NCBI RefSeq assembly: GCF_031844685.1
Contig: NZ_CP134605.1
Coordinates: 2,314,001-2,378,000, forward strand
Direction: 5' to 3'
Source of the DNA: Streptomyces sp. ITFR-21
GTDB lineage: Bacteria; Actinomycetota; Actinomycetes; Streptomycetales; Streptomycetaceae
Length of the DNA stretch: 64,000 nucleotides
Positions within the stretch are counted from its first letter, which is position 1. Each line of letters starts with the position of its first letter. Shown one piece after another: positions 8,950-17,423 of this stretch. A model generated the notes under the pieces. That model searched no databases. It was not told where the DNA came from and saw nothing but the letters and a program-made list of their open reading frames with translations. Position numbers and translations under genes: made by a program.

Positions 8950-9837
8950 CTACGCCCCCGCCCCGCGCCCACGGGCCGCCCCCGCCTCGTGCTTGGCCGC
9001 CACCACCGCGTCGAAGACCTCCCGCTTGGGCAGTCCGACCGCCGCCGCGACCGCCGCGATGGCCTCTTTGCGGCGCTCCCCGGCCGCTTCCCGTACGGCC
9101 ACCCGCGCCACCAGTTCGGCCGGCGTCAGCTCCGACGGGCCCGGCTCCGGCGCGCCCTCGACGACCACGGTGATCTCACCGCGCACCCCTTCCGCGGCCC
9201 ACACCGCCAGCTCCGCCAGCGGACCGCGCCGGACCTCCTCGTACGTCTTGGTCAGCTCCCGGCACACCGCGGCGCGGCGCCGCCCGCCGAACACCTCGGC
9301 CATCGCGCCCAGCGTGTCGTCGATCCGGTGCGGTGCCTCGAAGTACACCAGCGTCCGCCGGTCCGCGGCCACCTCGCGCAGCCGGGCCAGCCGCTCGCCC
9401 GACTTGCGCGGCAGGAACCCCTCGAAGCAGAAGCGGTCCACCGGCAGCCCGGAGACGGCCAGCGCGGTCAGTACGGCCGACGGACCCGGCACCGCCGTCA
9501 CCGTGATCCCCCGTTCCACGGCCGCGGCCACCAGCCGGTACCCCGGGTCCGACACCGACGGCATCCCCGCGTCGGTGACCAGCACCACCCGGGCGCCCCC
9601 CGCCAGCGCCTCCACCAGCTCCGGCGTCCGCCCGGCCTCGTTGCCCTCGAAGTACGACACCACCCGGGCCCGTACCTCGATCCCGAGCGCCTGCGCCAGC
9701 CGCCGGAACCGCCGGGTGTCCTCGGCGGCCACCACGTCCGCCCCGGCCAGCTCCACCCCCAGCCGCGGCGGGGCGTCCGCGGGGTCGCCGATCGGGGTTC
9801 CGGCCAGTACGAGGACGCCTGCTGCTGCGCTGTTCAC
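8950..9837 (-). CDS. rsmI: 16S rRNA (cytidine(1402)-2'-O)-methyltransferase RsmI
   Basis: 2'-O-methylates C1402 of 16S rRNA at the P-site. The 295-aa protein has the tetrapyrrole-methylase (SPOUT-like) fold signatures of the family: GVLVLAGTPIGDPAD at the N-terminus, AEDTRRFRRL, VVLVTDAGMPSVSDPGYRLV, VPGPSAVLTALAVSGLPVDRFCFEGFLPRK and FEAPHRI. The GTG start at 9837 lies 152 bases from the divergent mannosyltransferase gene, so the shared interval holds both promoters. The divergent rsmI/pmt arrangement is common in actinobacteria. Confidence 0.95.
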   Translation of the reverse strand: MNSAAAGVLVLAGTPIGDPADAPPRLGVELAGADVVAAEDTRRFRRLAQALGIEVRARVVSYFEGNEAGRTPELVEALAGGARVVLVTDAGMPSVSDPGYRLVAAAVERGITVTAVPGPSAVLTALAVSGLPVDRFCFEGFLPRKSGERLARLREVAADRRTLVYFEAPHRIDDTLGAMAEVFGGRRRAAVCRELTKTYEEVRRGPLAELAVWAAEGVRGEITVVVEGAPEPGPSELTPAELVARVAVREAAGERRKEAIAAVAAAVGLPKREVFDAVVAAKHEAGAARGRGAGA

Positions 9838-9977
9838 GGTTCATTTTCCCACCCGGTTCCGACCCGGTTCCCACCCGCCCGGCCGTCCGCCCCCGCGCCG
9901 GTCGCCACCGCCGCCCGGAGATTCACGACAAATGCGGCGGGGATCGCCGCGCACATCGCATTCTCAGACCCTTTCCC

Positions 9978-9983
9978 TACGAT
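9978..9983 (+). promoter_or_regulatory. -10 hexamer TACGAT of pmt, implying a leaderless transcript
   Basis: TACGAT fits the TANNNT -10 rule and ends 6 bases before the GTG start of the mannosyltransferase. Transcription would therefore begin at or next to the start codon. There is no Shine-Dalgarno, which agrees with a leaderless mRNA. No good -35 was found. Confidence 0.5.
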
Positions 9984-9989
9984 GGGCCG

Positions 9990-11714
9990 GTGACGAGTGA
10001 GACGGCGACCCAGGACCGTGCCCAAGAGGACGCTCCGGCGGAGACCGAGCCGAGTGCGTGGGGGCGGCGGCTGCGCCGGTTCGGCTACGCCGAGCAGGAG
10101 CACAAAGACACCCGGGAGCGCCTGGTCCCGCCGTTCCCCGAGCCGGGAACGCGCATGTGGCAGGCGGTGGGCCTCGGCCCGGCGACCGCCGCCCGGCTGG
10201 CCCGATGGTCCGGCTGGACCGGCCCGCTGCTGGTCTCGCTCTTCGCCGGGGTCATCCGCTTCTGGCACCTGGGCAGCCCGCGCGAGGTCGTCTTCGACGA
10301 GACGTACTACGCCAAGGACTCCTGGTCGCTGCTGAAGTTCGGCTACGAGGGCACCTGGTCGGACGGCAAGGTCTCCAACCCTGACCTGCTGGCCCATCCG
10401 CAGAAGATCGACCTGTCCAGCGCGCCCGGCTACGTCGTGCACCCGCCGATGGGCAAGTGGATGATCGCGGCCGGCGAGTGGGTCTTCGGCCTGAACCCGT
10501 TCGGCTGGCGCTTCGTGATGGCGCTGCTGGGCACGCTGTCGGTGCTCATGCTGTGCCGCATAGGGCGCCGGCTGTTCCGCTCCAACGCGCTCGGCTGCAT
10601 CGCCGGCCTGCTGATGTCGGTCGACGGACTGCACTACGTGATGAGCCGGATCGCGCTGCTCGACCTCGTCATCATGTTCTTCGCGCTGGCCGCCTTCGGC
10701 TGCGTGCTGGCCGACCGCGACTGGGCCAGGGCCCGGCTGGCCCGCGCCCTCCCGGTCGGCGAGGACGGCTTCGCGGGCCCTGACCAGCGCACCGGCGGCC
10801 GGGCCGGCACGGGCTGGCGGCCCTGGCGGATCGCGGCCGGCTTCTTCCTCGGCCTGGCCGCGGCCAGCAAGTGGAACGGCCTGTACTTCCTGGCGTTCTT
10901 CATGGTGCTGACCGTGCTGTGGGACGTCGGCTCCCGTCGGCTGGCCGGCGCCCGCCGCCCGCGCCTGGCGGTGCTGCGCAAGGACCTCGGCTGGTCGGTG
11001 CTGTCGGTCTCCGGCACCGCCGTGGTGACGTACCTGGTCACCTGGACCGGCTGGTTCGCCTCCGACAACGCCTACAACCGGCACTGGGCCGACGGCCGCG
11101 GCGGCTTCTGGTCGTTCGTCCCGGCCCCGCTGCGCAGCCTGTGGCACTACGAATACCAGGTCTACCAGTTCAACGTCGGCCTCCACACCCCGCACCCCTA
11201 CCAGTCCAACCCCTGGAGCTGGCTGGTCCTCGGCCGCCCGGTCTCGTACTACTTCCAGTCCCCCAAGCTCGGCCAGGACGGCTGCCACGCCGCCGCCGGC
11301 TGCTCCCGCGAGATCCTCGCCCTCGGCACGCCCCTGCTGTGGTGGTCCGCCTGCTTCGCCCTCGTCTACCTGCTCTACCGCTGGATCCTGCGCCGCGACT
11401 GGCGGGCCGGCGCCGTCCTCTGCGCCGCCGGCGCCGGCTACCTCCCCTGGTTCCACTACCAGGACCGCACCATCTTCTTCTTCTACGCCGTCGCCTTCGT
11501 CCCCTACCTCTGCCTGGCCGTGGCCATGATGATCGGCGCCTTCCTCGGCCCCCCCGCCGCCACCGAGTCCCGCCGCATGTGGGGCGCCGTCGCCGCCGGC
11601 ACCCTGGTGCTGCTCATCATCTGGAACTTCGTCTACTTCTTCCCGATCTACACGGGCATGACGATCCCGTACAGCAGTTGGCAGGCGCGCATGTGGTTCG
11701 ACAGCTGGATCTGA
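9990..11714 (+). CDS. pmt: Dolichyl-phosphate-mannose-protein mannosyltransferase (polyprenyl-phosphate-mannose dependent)
   Basis: Moves mannose from polyprenyl-phosphate-mannose to Ser/Thr of secreted proteins at the membrane. The 574-aa GT39 protein has a soluble N-terminal arm of about 80 residues, then TM1 (GPLLVSLFAGVIRFW). The catalytic acidic motif VVFDETYYAKD is in the first extracytoplasmic loop. About ten more hydrophobic segments follow, with the PMT-type motifs HPPMGKWMI and LFLGLAAASKWNG. The GTG start is supported by the -10 placement. In Streptomyces this enzyme glycosylates PstS and serves as part of a phage receptor. A strong hairpin follows the stop. Confidence 0.93.
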   Translation: MTSETATQDRAQEDAPAETEPSAWGRRLRRFGYAEQEHKDTRERLVPPFPEPGTRMWQAVGLGPATAARLARWSGWTGPLLVSLFAGVIRFWHLGSPREVVFDETYYAKDSWSLLKFGYEGTWSDGKVSNPDLLAHPQKIDLSSAPGYVVHPPMGKWMIAAGEWVFGLNPFGWRFVMALLGTLSVLMLCRIGRRLFRSNALGCIAGLLMSVDGLHYVMSRIALLDLVIMFFALAAFGCVLADRDWARARLARALPVGEDGFAGPDQRTGGRAGTGWRPWRIAAGFFLGLAAASKWNGLYFLAFFMVLTVLWDVGSRRLAGARRPRLAVLRKDLGWSVLSVSGTAVVTYLVTWTGWFASDNAYNRHWADGRGGFWSFVPAPLRSLWHYEYQVYQFNVGLHTPHPYQSNPWSWLVLGRPVSYYFQSPKLGQDGCHAAAGCSREILALGTPLLWWSACFALVYLLYRWILRRDWRAGAVLCAAGAGYLPWFHYQDRTIFFFYAVAFVPYLCLAVAMMIGAFLGPPAATESRRMWGAVAAGTLVLLIIWNFVYFFPIYTGMTIPYSSWQARMWFDSWI

Positions 11715-11732
11715 CCGGGCCGGCAGATGCGG

Positions 11733-11772
11733 CGAGGGGCCCCGCGCGGGAGGACAGGCGCGGGGCCCCTCG
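11733..11772 (+). terminator. Strong hairpin terminator after pmt
   Basis: A perfect 15-bp inverted repeat (CGAGGGGCCCCGCGC and its complement) around a 10-base loop, starting 18 bases after the pmt stop. No T-tract, as usual in Streptomyces. It may also stop transcription from the minus side. Confidence 0.8.
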
Positions 11773-11859
11773 GCCGCTCCCGGTCGCCCCGGGCCGTCCC
11801 CCCGGTCCCGGTCGTCGGCTGACGGCCCGGGGCGGCCCGGTCCCGCCTCGGGTGGCCGC

Positions 11860-12285
11860 TCCGTCGAGGCAGAACCCGTTGCCCTCGATGTCCCGCATCA
11901 CGATGCACGGGTCGTTGCCGTCGTACAGGAGTCGCACGCGTACCGCGCCGAGCGGGAGCAGGCGCGCGCACTCGGCTTCGAGGTGGCGAGGCGCTCCTCA
12001 CCCACGAGCCCGGTGCCGACCGGCACGTCGAGAGGCAGCCGGTTCTTGACCACCTTGCCCTCGGGAACGCACTGGAAGAACAGCCGCGGGCCCTCTCCCG
12101 GGGGATCAGCGCAGGCGAACCGTGCCCCGGTCCTCATCCGGCCGGGAGCGGTCGACATCGTCCCAGCTGGCGGACCCCTCCGGCTGCGGCGTTACGACGT
12201 ACCCCGGCACCTCGCACCAGAACCGGGTGACGCGCTCAGGTTCCGCGCAGTCGAAGGTGACGTGGAACCGCCGGATCGACGACAC
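11860..12285 (-). pseudogene. VOC/glyoxalase-like protein, broken by two frameshifts
   Basis: Three consecutive pieces of one VOC-superfamily protein lie in three different minus-strand frames. Piece 1 (from GTG 12285) reads SSIRRFHVTFDCAEPERVTRFW, ending at a shift near 12120. Piece 2 reads RFACADPPGEGPRLFFQCVPEGK to GTGLVGEERLA, with a shift near 11985. Piece 3 reads LEAECARLLPLGAVRVRLLYDG to CIVMRDIEGNGFCLDG. The order and spacing match an intact glyoxalase-like protein of about 140 aa. The usual ending after FCLD is a stop; here the next codon is GGA. Clear decay, assuming the sequence has no errors. Confidence 0.85.
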
Positions 12286-12962
12286 CGGCGCGCCCTGACA
12301 GGGAGCCTCCCCCGACCGTCTCCCAGCGGGGATCCGCATGCGGCGGACGGATGACCCCGGCGAGCCGCTGCCGCACCGTACGGTCGCTGAGACTCACCCG
12401 GTGCCGGTGCCGGTGCCGGTGCTTTAAGGGGCCCACCGCTCCGGACCGGCCTGGCGGCCACGGCGCTCGCCACGATCCCCGGGGCGGCCGACCCGGGGCC
12501 GCAGCCACAAAGACGACTCCTCCCCGGTAAGAACCGGAATCGCACCCGCCCGGAGCCGAGCACGCCCGCAACGCCGTCAGGCCCTCGGCCACCCGGGGCA
12601 CCAGGCGAGCACGCCGGACGGACAGCCCGACGGGGCAGCCCTTCGCCGCGGGGGCCGCCCGGGCCGAGGGGCGGTGCGGGCCTGTCAGGGGTCAGGGCCC
12701 GGCGCCGACCCCCTGCCGGGCCGCCGCGCCCGACAGGGACCGCGGCCGTACCACCGAGCCCTGATCACCAAGTGGCGACCTCGGTTCCGTTCAAGGCCGA
12801 GTCCCTACAATCCCGTGCCCTGATCGAGATCTCACCCGCCACGGCCGTCCCGTAAAGTCGCGGAGGCGGGCACGTGTATTGAGCACGTTTCGGCCAGGGG
12901 AAGACGCGGCGCGCGGGGGCGGGTCCAGGGGCGGCAGCGGGAGGGGAACGGGGTCGGTGCCC
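12286..12962. other. Gene-free interval upstream of the penicillin-binding protein, with a candidate promoter
   Basis: No protein-like ORF is visible in these 677 bases. TACAAT at 12806-12811 is a good -10 candidate for the downstream PBP gene, and TAAAGT at 12853-12858 is a weaker one. GGTGCC is repeated about four times near 12400-12420. The left part adjoins the VOC pseudogene and may be decayed DNA. Confidence 0.4.
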
Positions 12963-14600
12963 ATGTCACGGGGAATCAAGGTCGGAATCATCGGCACGGT
13001 GTTCGGCGGCATGCTCGCCGTCGCCGGTTTCGGCGCGTACAACATCTACTCGGGCCTGGCGGGCGGTGGCAGCGGGGGTGGAAGCGGCCGTACGTCGACC
13101 GCCGCCGCCCCGGTCAACACCGCGCCGCCGACGCTCCAGGAGGTCTCCGAGACCGCGACCGACTTCCTGACCGCCTGGTCCGCCCGCGACACCGCGGGCG
13201 CGGCAAAGCTCACCGACTCCCCCGCGGCCGCCACCGCCGCCCTGGACGCGTACGCCGGTCAGGCGCACATCACACAGGTGCAGATCGTGCCGCGCCCGGC
13301 GGCCGGCACCCGGATGCCGTTCAACGTCACCGCGACCGTCAGCTACCCGGGTCTGGCCCCGCGCCCCTGGACGTACAGCTCATCGCTCGGCGTCGGCCGT
13401 GACGCGCACGGCAGGCCGGCCGTCACCTGGGCGCCCTCAGTGCTGTATCCGGACCTCCAGGACGGCGACACAGTGGTCACCGGGCCGGCCAAGGCACCCG
13501 AGGTCGACGTCGTGGACCGCGACGGCAAGGTGCTGGACGCGGCGCACTACCCCTCGCTCACCGAGATCCTCAAGCAGCTCACGTCCCGTTACGCCGGGTC
13601 GCTGCACGCCGGCACACCCGGCATCGAGACGTACATCGAGAGCTCGGACGGCGCCCAGACCAAGACCCTGGACATCCTGCGCAAGGGCGCCGACGCCAAG
13701 CTCAGGACCACCCTGGACGCCGGTGTCCAGGCAGCGGCCGAGAAGGCCGTCAAGAAGGCGACGGGCCTGGCGGGCGTCACCGCGCTCGACACCGGGACCG
13801 GCGGCATCCTCGCGGTGGCCTTCACCCCGTCGACAGGCCTGGACCGCGCGCTCATGGACCTGCACGCGCCCGGCTCGACGTTCAAGATCGTCACGGCCGC
13901 CGCGCTGCTCACGGCGGGCCTGAAGCCCGGCACTTCGTCCCCGTGCCACAGCGGCGACAACATCGGCGACGGCAAGCCGTACACCAACGTCAGCCCTGAC
14001 AACCCCGACGCGACCCTCCAGTGGGACTTCGAGCAGTCCTGCAACACCGGCTTCATCAAGAAGGCCGGCTACCTCCGGCCCGACACCCTGACCGACACCG
14101 CCGTGACCTACTTCGGCCTCGGCCCGACCTGGTATGTCGGGACCAGCACCCTGGACGCCGTCGTGCCCGGCGGCACGGGCGACGAGCTGACCTCGGAGAT
14201 GATCGGCCAGGGCAACGTCCTGATGACCCCGCTCAACATGGCGTCCGTCGCCGCGACCGTCCGCGAGGGCGTGTTCCACCAGCCGACGATCCTCCAGGAC
14301 AGCGGCGTCATCGAGCACCGGACGCAGATCCCCACCACGCCGCTGCCGCCGGCCGTCGAGCAGGGCCTCCAGCAGATGATGCACGGCGCCGTCACCGAGG
14401 GCACCGCCCGCCCGGCGATGGGCGGCCTGCCGGGCAAGCTCGGCGCCAAGACCGGCTCCGCCGAAGCCGGCACGGTCCAGCCCAACGGCTGGTTCACCGC
14501 CTACCGCGGCCACGTCTCGGCGGCCGGCATCGTCCTCCAGGGCGGCCACGGCGTCGACTCCGCGGGCCCCATCGTGGCGGCGGTGCTGGCGGCGTCCTGA
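12963..14600 (+). CDS. Class B penicillin-binding protein (transpeptidase) with an NTF2-like N-terminal domain
   Basis: Cross-links peptidoglycan outside the membrane. The 545-aa protein starts with a signal anchor (GIKVGIIGTVFGGMLAVAGFG). An NTF2-like/MecA-N-type domain follows (LQEVSETATDFLTAW to about 170), then the transpeptidase domain. Catalytic motifs: SxxK in APGSTFKIV (about 310), SxN in QSCNTGFIKK, and KTG in GAKTGSAEAG. ATG 12963 was chosen because it begins right before the basic anchor and has GGGG 9 bases upstream; in-frame GTG 12957 and TTG 12879 are alternatives. Monocistronic, and convergent with the SDR gene. Confidence 0.9.
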   Translation: MSRGIKVGIIGTVFGGMLAVAGFGAYNIYSGLAGGGSGGGSGRTSTAAAPVNTAPPTLQEVSETATDFLTAWSARDTAGAAKLTDSPAAATAALDAYAGQAHITQVQIVPRPAAGTRMPFNVTATVSYPGLAPRPWTYSSSLGVGRDAHGRPAVTWAPSVLYPDLQDGDTVVTGPAKAPEVDVVDRDGKVLDAAHYPSLTEILKQLTSRYAGSLHAGTPGIETYIESSDGAQTKTLDILRKGADAKLRTTLDAGVQAAAEKAVKKATGLAGVTALDTGTGGILAVAFTPSTGLDRALMDLHAPGSTFKIVTAAALLTAGLKPGTSSPCHSGDNIGDGKPYTNVSPDNPDATLQWDFEQSCNTGFIKKAGYLRPDTLTDTAVTYFGLGPTWYVGTSTLDAVVPGGTGDELTSEMIGQGNVLMTPLNMASVAATVREGVFHQPTILQDSGVIEHRTQIPTTPLPPAVEQGLQQMMHGAVTEGTARPAMGGLPGKLGAKTGSAEAGTVQPNGWFTAYRGHVSAAGIVLQGGHGVDSAGPIVAAVLAAS

Positions 14601-14733
14601 CCGACGGCGCACCTTCCGACGGTACGGAGCCGGTCCCGGCCGCCGGCGCGGCTGCGGTCGCCGGCGGGCGGGCGGCGGCCCAAGACAGCGGCTCACGGAC
14701 ACGGACGTGTGTACTCCTCCGGTGGGCGGTACG

Positions 14734-14756
14734 GGGCCCGGTCGCACACCGGGCCC
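14734..14756. terminator. Bidirectional terminator candidate between PBP and SDR genes
   Basis: A 9-bp perfect stem GGGCCCGGT/ACCGGGCCC with a 5-base loop, in the middle of the 374-base gap (14601-14974) between convergent genes. The rest of the gap shows no gene. Confidence 0.55.
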
Positions 14757-14974
14757 GGCACCTCCTCCGCCCGCTGGATCCTGACACCCGCACAGCCCGC
14801 TGCCGTGAGCTTGCGCCGGACCTGTCCGTGAATCGGCAGCCCCGGCCGACCCCCGCGGCGCCGCGGCCCACGAGTTGTCCCGGCCCGCGCCCCGCCGTAG
14901 GTCCGTGCCGCCCGGCGTCTTCGGCACCCCGGTTCGATCAGGACGACCGGGGTGCACGGCGGAGCTGCCCGCTG

Positions 14975-15760
14975 CTACTGCACCGCCAGCGCTTCCGTGA
15001 ATCCCGCGTTGCTCTGCAGGATGCCGCCCTCGACCGGCAGCGTCACCCCGGTGATCCAGGCCGCGTCCGCCGACGCCAGGAAGGTGACCGCTGCCGCGAT
15101 ATCCTCCGGCTCGCCGACCCGGCCCAACGGGTAGGCGTGAGCGGCCCGTTCCAGCACGCCTTCGCGTCCCTCCCACGCCGGAGTGCGAATCGTGCCCGGC
15201 GCCACACAGTTGACCCGGACCCCGCTGGGCGCCACCTGCACCGCCATCGAGCGGGTGAGGGACATCAGGCCCGCTTTAGCGGCGCTGTAGGCGTGGTTGC
15301 CGAAGGCGGAGAGGCCGTTGACGGAGCCGATGTTGACGATCGCCCCGCGGCGCGACGGCGCCGCGGTGAGATAGGGCAGCGCGGCGCGCGAGCAGCGCAT
15401 CGCGCCGGTCAGCGAGACGTCCAGGTCGAGACGCCACGCCTCCTCGGACTCCTCGGCGAAGTCGTCCTGATGAGGGCTGCACGAGTAGGCGTTGTTGACC
15501 AGTACGTCCAGCCCGCCGAACGCCGCCACCGCGTGCGCGACCGCCGCGTCGACGGACACCCGGTCCGCCACGTCACAGCGGTACCCCTCCGTACGAGCGC
15601 CTCCGGCCCGGATGGCGGCAGCGGTCCTCACGGCCGCGTCCCCGTCGATGTCGGCGATCAGCACCGCCGCGCCCTCCGCCGCGAACCTGCGGGCGGTCGC
15701 CTCACCGATCCCGCGGGCCCCGCCCGTCACCAGCACGCCGTATGTCTCGAACCGTCCCAT
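14975..15760 (-). CDS. SDR family NAD(P)-dependent oxidoreductase
   Basis: A 261-aa classical short-chain dehydrogenase. The cofactor motif TGGARGIGEAT is at about 13; DV (CDVADR) follows the third strand; NNAYS replaces the usual NNAG; the catalytic Ser is in IVNIGSVNGL, with YSAAK at about 160. The C-terminal GVTLPVEGGIL is the usual SDR ending. The acidic ADID after strand 2 suggests NAD preference. Translation starts 4 bases after the stop of the upstream serine hydrolase, so they form a two-gene operon. The substrate cannot be deduced. Confidence 0.88.
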   Translation of the reverse strand: MGRFETYGVLVTGGARGIGEATARRFAAEGAAVLIADIDGDAAVRTAAAIRAGGARTEGYRCDVADRVSVDAAVAHAVAAFGGLDVLVNNAYSCSPHQDDFAEESEEAWRLDLDVSLTGAMRCSRAALPYLTAAPSRRGAIVNIGSVNGLSAFGNHAYSAAKAGLMSLTRSMAVQVAPSGVRVNCVAPGTIRTPAWEGREGVLERAAHAYPLGRVGEPEDIAAAVTFLASADAAWITGVTLPVEGGILQSNAGFTEALAVQ

Positions 15761-15764
15761 CGGC

Positions 15765-17033
15765 TCAGCCTATGGACTGCCGCACAGCCCTGACCAGTGC
15801 CTGGGCACGGGGATCGGCGGTCACGTTCTGCTGGAGGCCGTTGGTGACGTAACCGAAGCCTATGCCGTGCGCCGGGTCGGCGAAGGCCAGCGAACCGCCG
15901 CGCCCCGGATGTCCGAACGCGCCCGAGCCCAGCAGCGGTGATGCCGGCCCGTGCAGCATGTACCCGAGCCCGAACCGGGTGTTGATCACCAGCACCTGGT
16001 CCGGCCCCTCGGACTCCACCGTGCGGGCCGCGGTGAGCGTGGCCGGCACGAACAGCCGCCGCCCGCCCTCCACCTCACCGATCAGGGCGGCGTAGAACCG
16101 GGCCAGTGATCGTGCGTCGGCGATCGTGTTCGAGGCCGCCAGCTCCCCGGCGCGGTACGCCGGATCGTTCTCGTCGGGCAGCGGGGTGATCGCGGCGAAG
16201 GCACGGCGGGTGAGCGACTCGGGATCGGCGTACGCGTCCTGCACGGCCCTCTTGGGCCGGGCCCGCAGGCTGCCCGACGCGGTCGGTGGCGGCGCGGCTG
16301 TCTCCCCGATCCGGCCCACCCGGCGCGTCTGTTCCGGTGGCAGCCCGACCCACAGATCGAGACCGAGCGGCCGGGCGATCTCCTCCGCCACGAAGCGGCC
16401 GATAGTCCGCCCCGAGGCCCGCAGCACCAGCTCGCCGAGCAGCCAGCTGTACGTCTGCGCGTGATACCCGTGGGCGACCCCCGCGGGGAAGAGCGGTGCC
16501 TGCGCGGCGACCGCCCGGGGCCCGGACACCCCGTCCAGCGCCTGTTCGGGGGTGAGCGGAGTGTCCAGTGCCGGCACACCCGCCCGGTGCGCCAGCAGCT
16601 GCCGTACCGTCACCCGTTCTTTGCCGCGGGCCTTGAACTCGGTCCAGTACGCCCCCACCGGGGCGTCCAGGTCCAGTTGGCCCCGCTGGTGCAGCAGCAG
16701 CAGGCAGGCCGCCGCCACGCCTTTGCCCGCCGATCTGACCGTATGGACGGATTCCTCGGTCCACGCGGTCCCGGCGTCCCCGTCGCCGGTGTCCCGGTCG
16801 CCCGCGGGCCCGTCGAAGTCGGCCGTTCCCGCCCACAGGTCGACCACCTTCCGCCCGTGCCGGTAGAGCGCGACCGCGGCCCCCCGGTCGCCCCGGCGGG
16901 CGAAGTTGTCCGCGAAGGCGGCCCGGACCGCCTCCCAGCCGTCCTCCGCCGTCCCGTGGACGGCAACGCCGACGCCGACGCCGACGCTGGCCCCGGCGCC
17001 GACGTCCGCGCCCGCGTCCTCGTAGTCGTCCAT
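15765..17033 (-). CDS. Serine hydrolase of the beta-lactamase/EstB family
   Basis: A 422-aa class C beta-lactamase-fold protein of the LACTB/EstB group. The nucleophile motif SxxK is in HTVRSAGKGVAA near residue 97. A Tyr motif (GVAHGYHAQTYSWLLGEL) and the late HPGRGGSLAFADP segment match the KTG-equivalent region. It lacks a signal peptide, so it is probably a cytoplasmic esterase or peptidase and not a resistance enzyme. ATG 17033 has GGAGG 8 bases upstream. The N-terminus carries a slippage-like GVGVGV stretch. First gene of an operon with the SDR gene. Confidence 0.87.
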   Translation of the reverse strand: MDDYEDAGADVGAGASVGVGVGVAVHGTAEDGWEAVRAAFADNFARRGDRGAAVALYRHGRKVVDLWAGTADFDGPAGDRDTGDGDAGTAWTEESVHTVRSAGKGVAAACLLLLHQRGQLDLDAPVGAYWTEFKARGKERVTVRQLLAHRAGVPALDTPLTPEQALDGVSGPRAVAAQAPLFPAGVAHGYHAQTYSWLLGELVLRASGRTIGRFVAEEIARPLGLDLWVGLPPEQTRRVGRIGETAAPPPTASGSLRARPKRAVQDAYADPESLTRRAFAAITPLPDENDPAYRAGELAASNTIADARSLARFYAALIGEVEGGRRLFVPATLTAARTVESEGPDQVLVINTRFGLGYMLHGPASPLLGSGAFGHPGRGGSLAFADPAHGIGFGYVTNGLQQNVTADPRAQALVRAVRQSIG

Positions 17034-17314
17034 CAGTAGTGCCTCCTGCCGTACGTGCCTTCCCCCACCATGGTGCCCGACGGTTCCGGCGGCCACCGCC
17101 CGCCCCGTATCCCTTCCGGACCGGTCGCGGCAGGCGATGGACTCGACGGCCTCCCGGCGAATCATGGTGGAGTGTCTGTCACGTGTTACACGCTTCGGGA
17201 GCCGAAGTGGTGACAGGCCGGGTGCCGCTACTTTTTTCCGGCGCCCGGTCCCGTGGGCACGAGCCGCCCGAACGGCGGGCCCTCGGACGGCGGGAAACGC
17301 CTGCGGGCCCGTAG

Positions 17315-17356
17315 CGGGGCCGCATACCCGGTCGTCGTGACCCGGGTGCGGCCCCG
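17315..17356 (-). terminator. Hairpin terminator after the cellulase gene
   Basis: CGGGGCCGCA (17315-17324) pairs perfectly with TGCGGCCCCG (17347-17356), and five more pairs form inside a 2-base bulge. It lies about 70 bases past the cellulase stop on the minus strand. The remainder of the 390-base gap 17034-17423 contains no gene. Confidence 0.6.
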
Positions 17357-17423
17357 AAACGGGCCCGGTGGGGGGATCCGCTGCCGGCACGCGCCGCCCG
17401 ACTGCTGCGGCGCGTGCGAGGTG

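Noticed and set aside
13437..15176. 579-aa minus-strand ORF across the penicillin-binding protein
   Set aside because: No recognisable domain and the opposite frame contains all three transpeptidase motifs.
16981..17033. GVGVGV stretch at the start of the serine hydrolase as a sign of a wrong start
   Set aside because: The ATG has a good GGAGG at 8 bases, so the low-complexity N-terminus appears to be translated.
15765..17033. Beta-lactam resistance gene
   Set aside because: The protein has SxxK but no signal peptide and resembles LACTB/EstB esterases; resistance is not supported.
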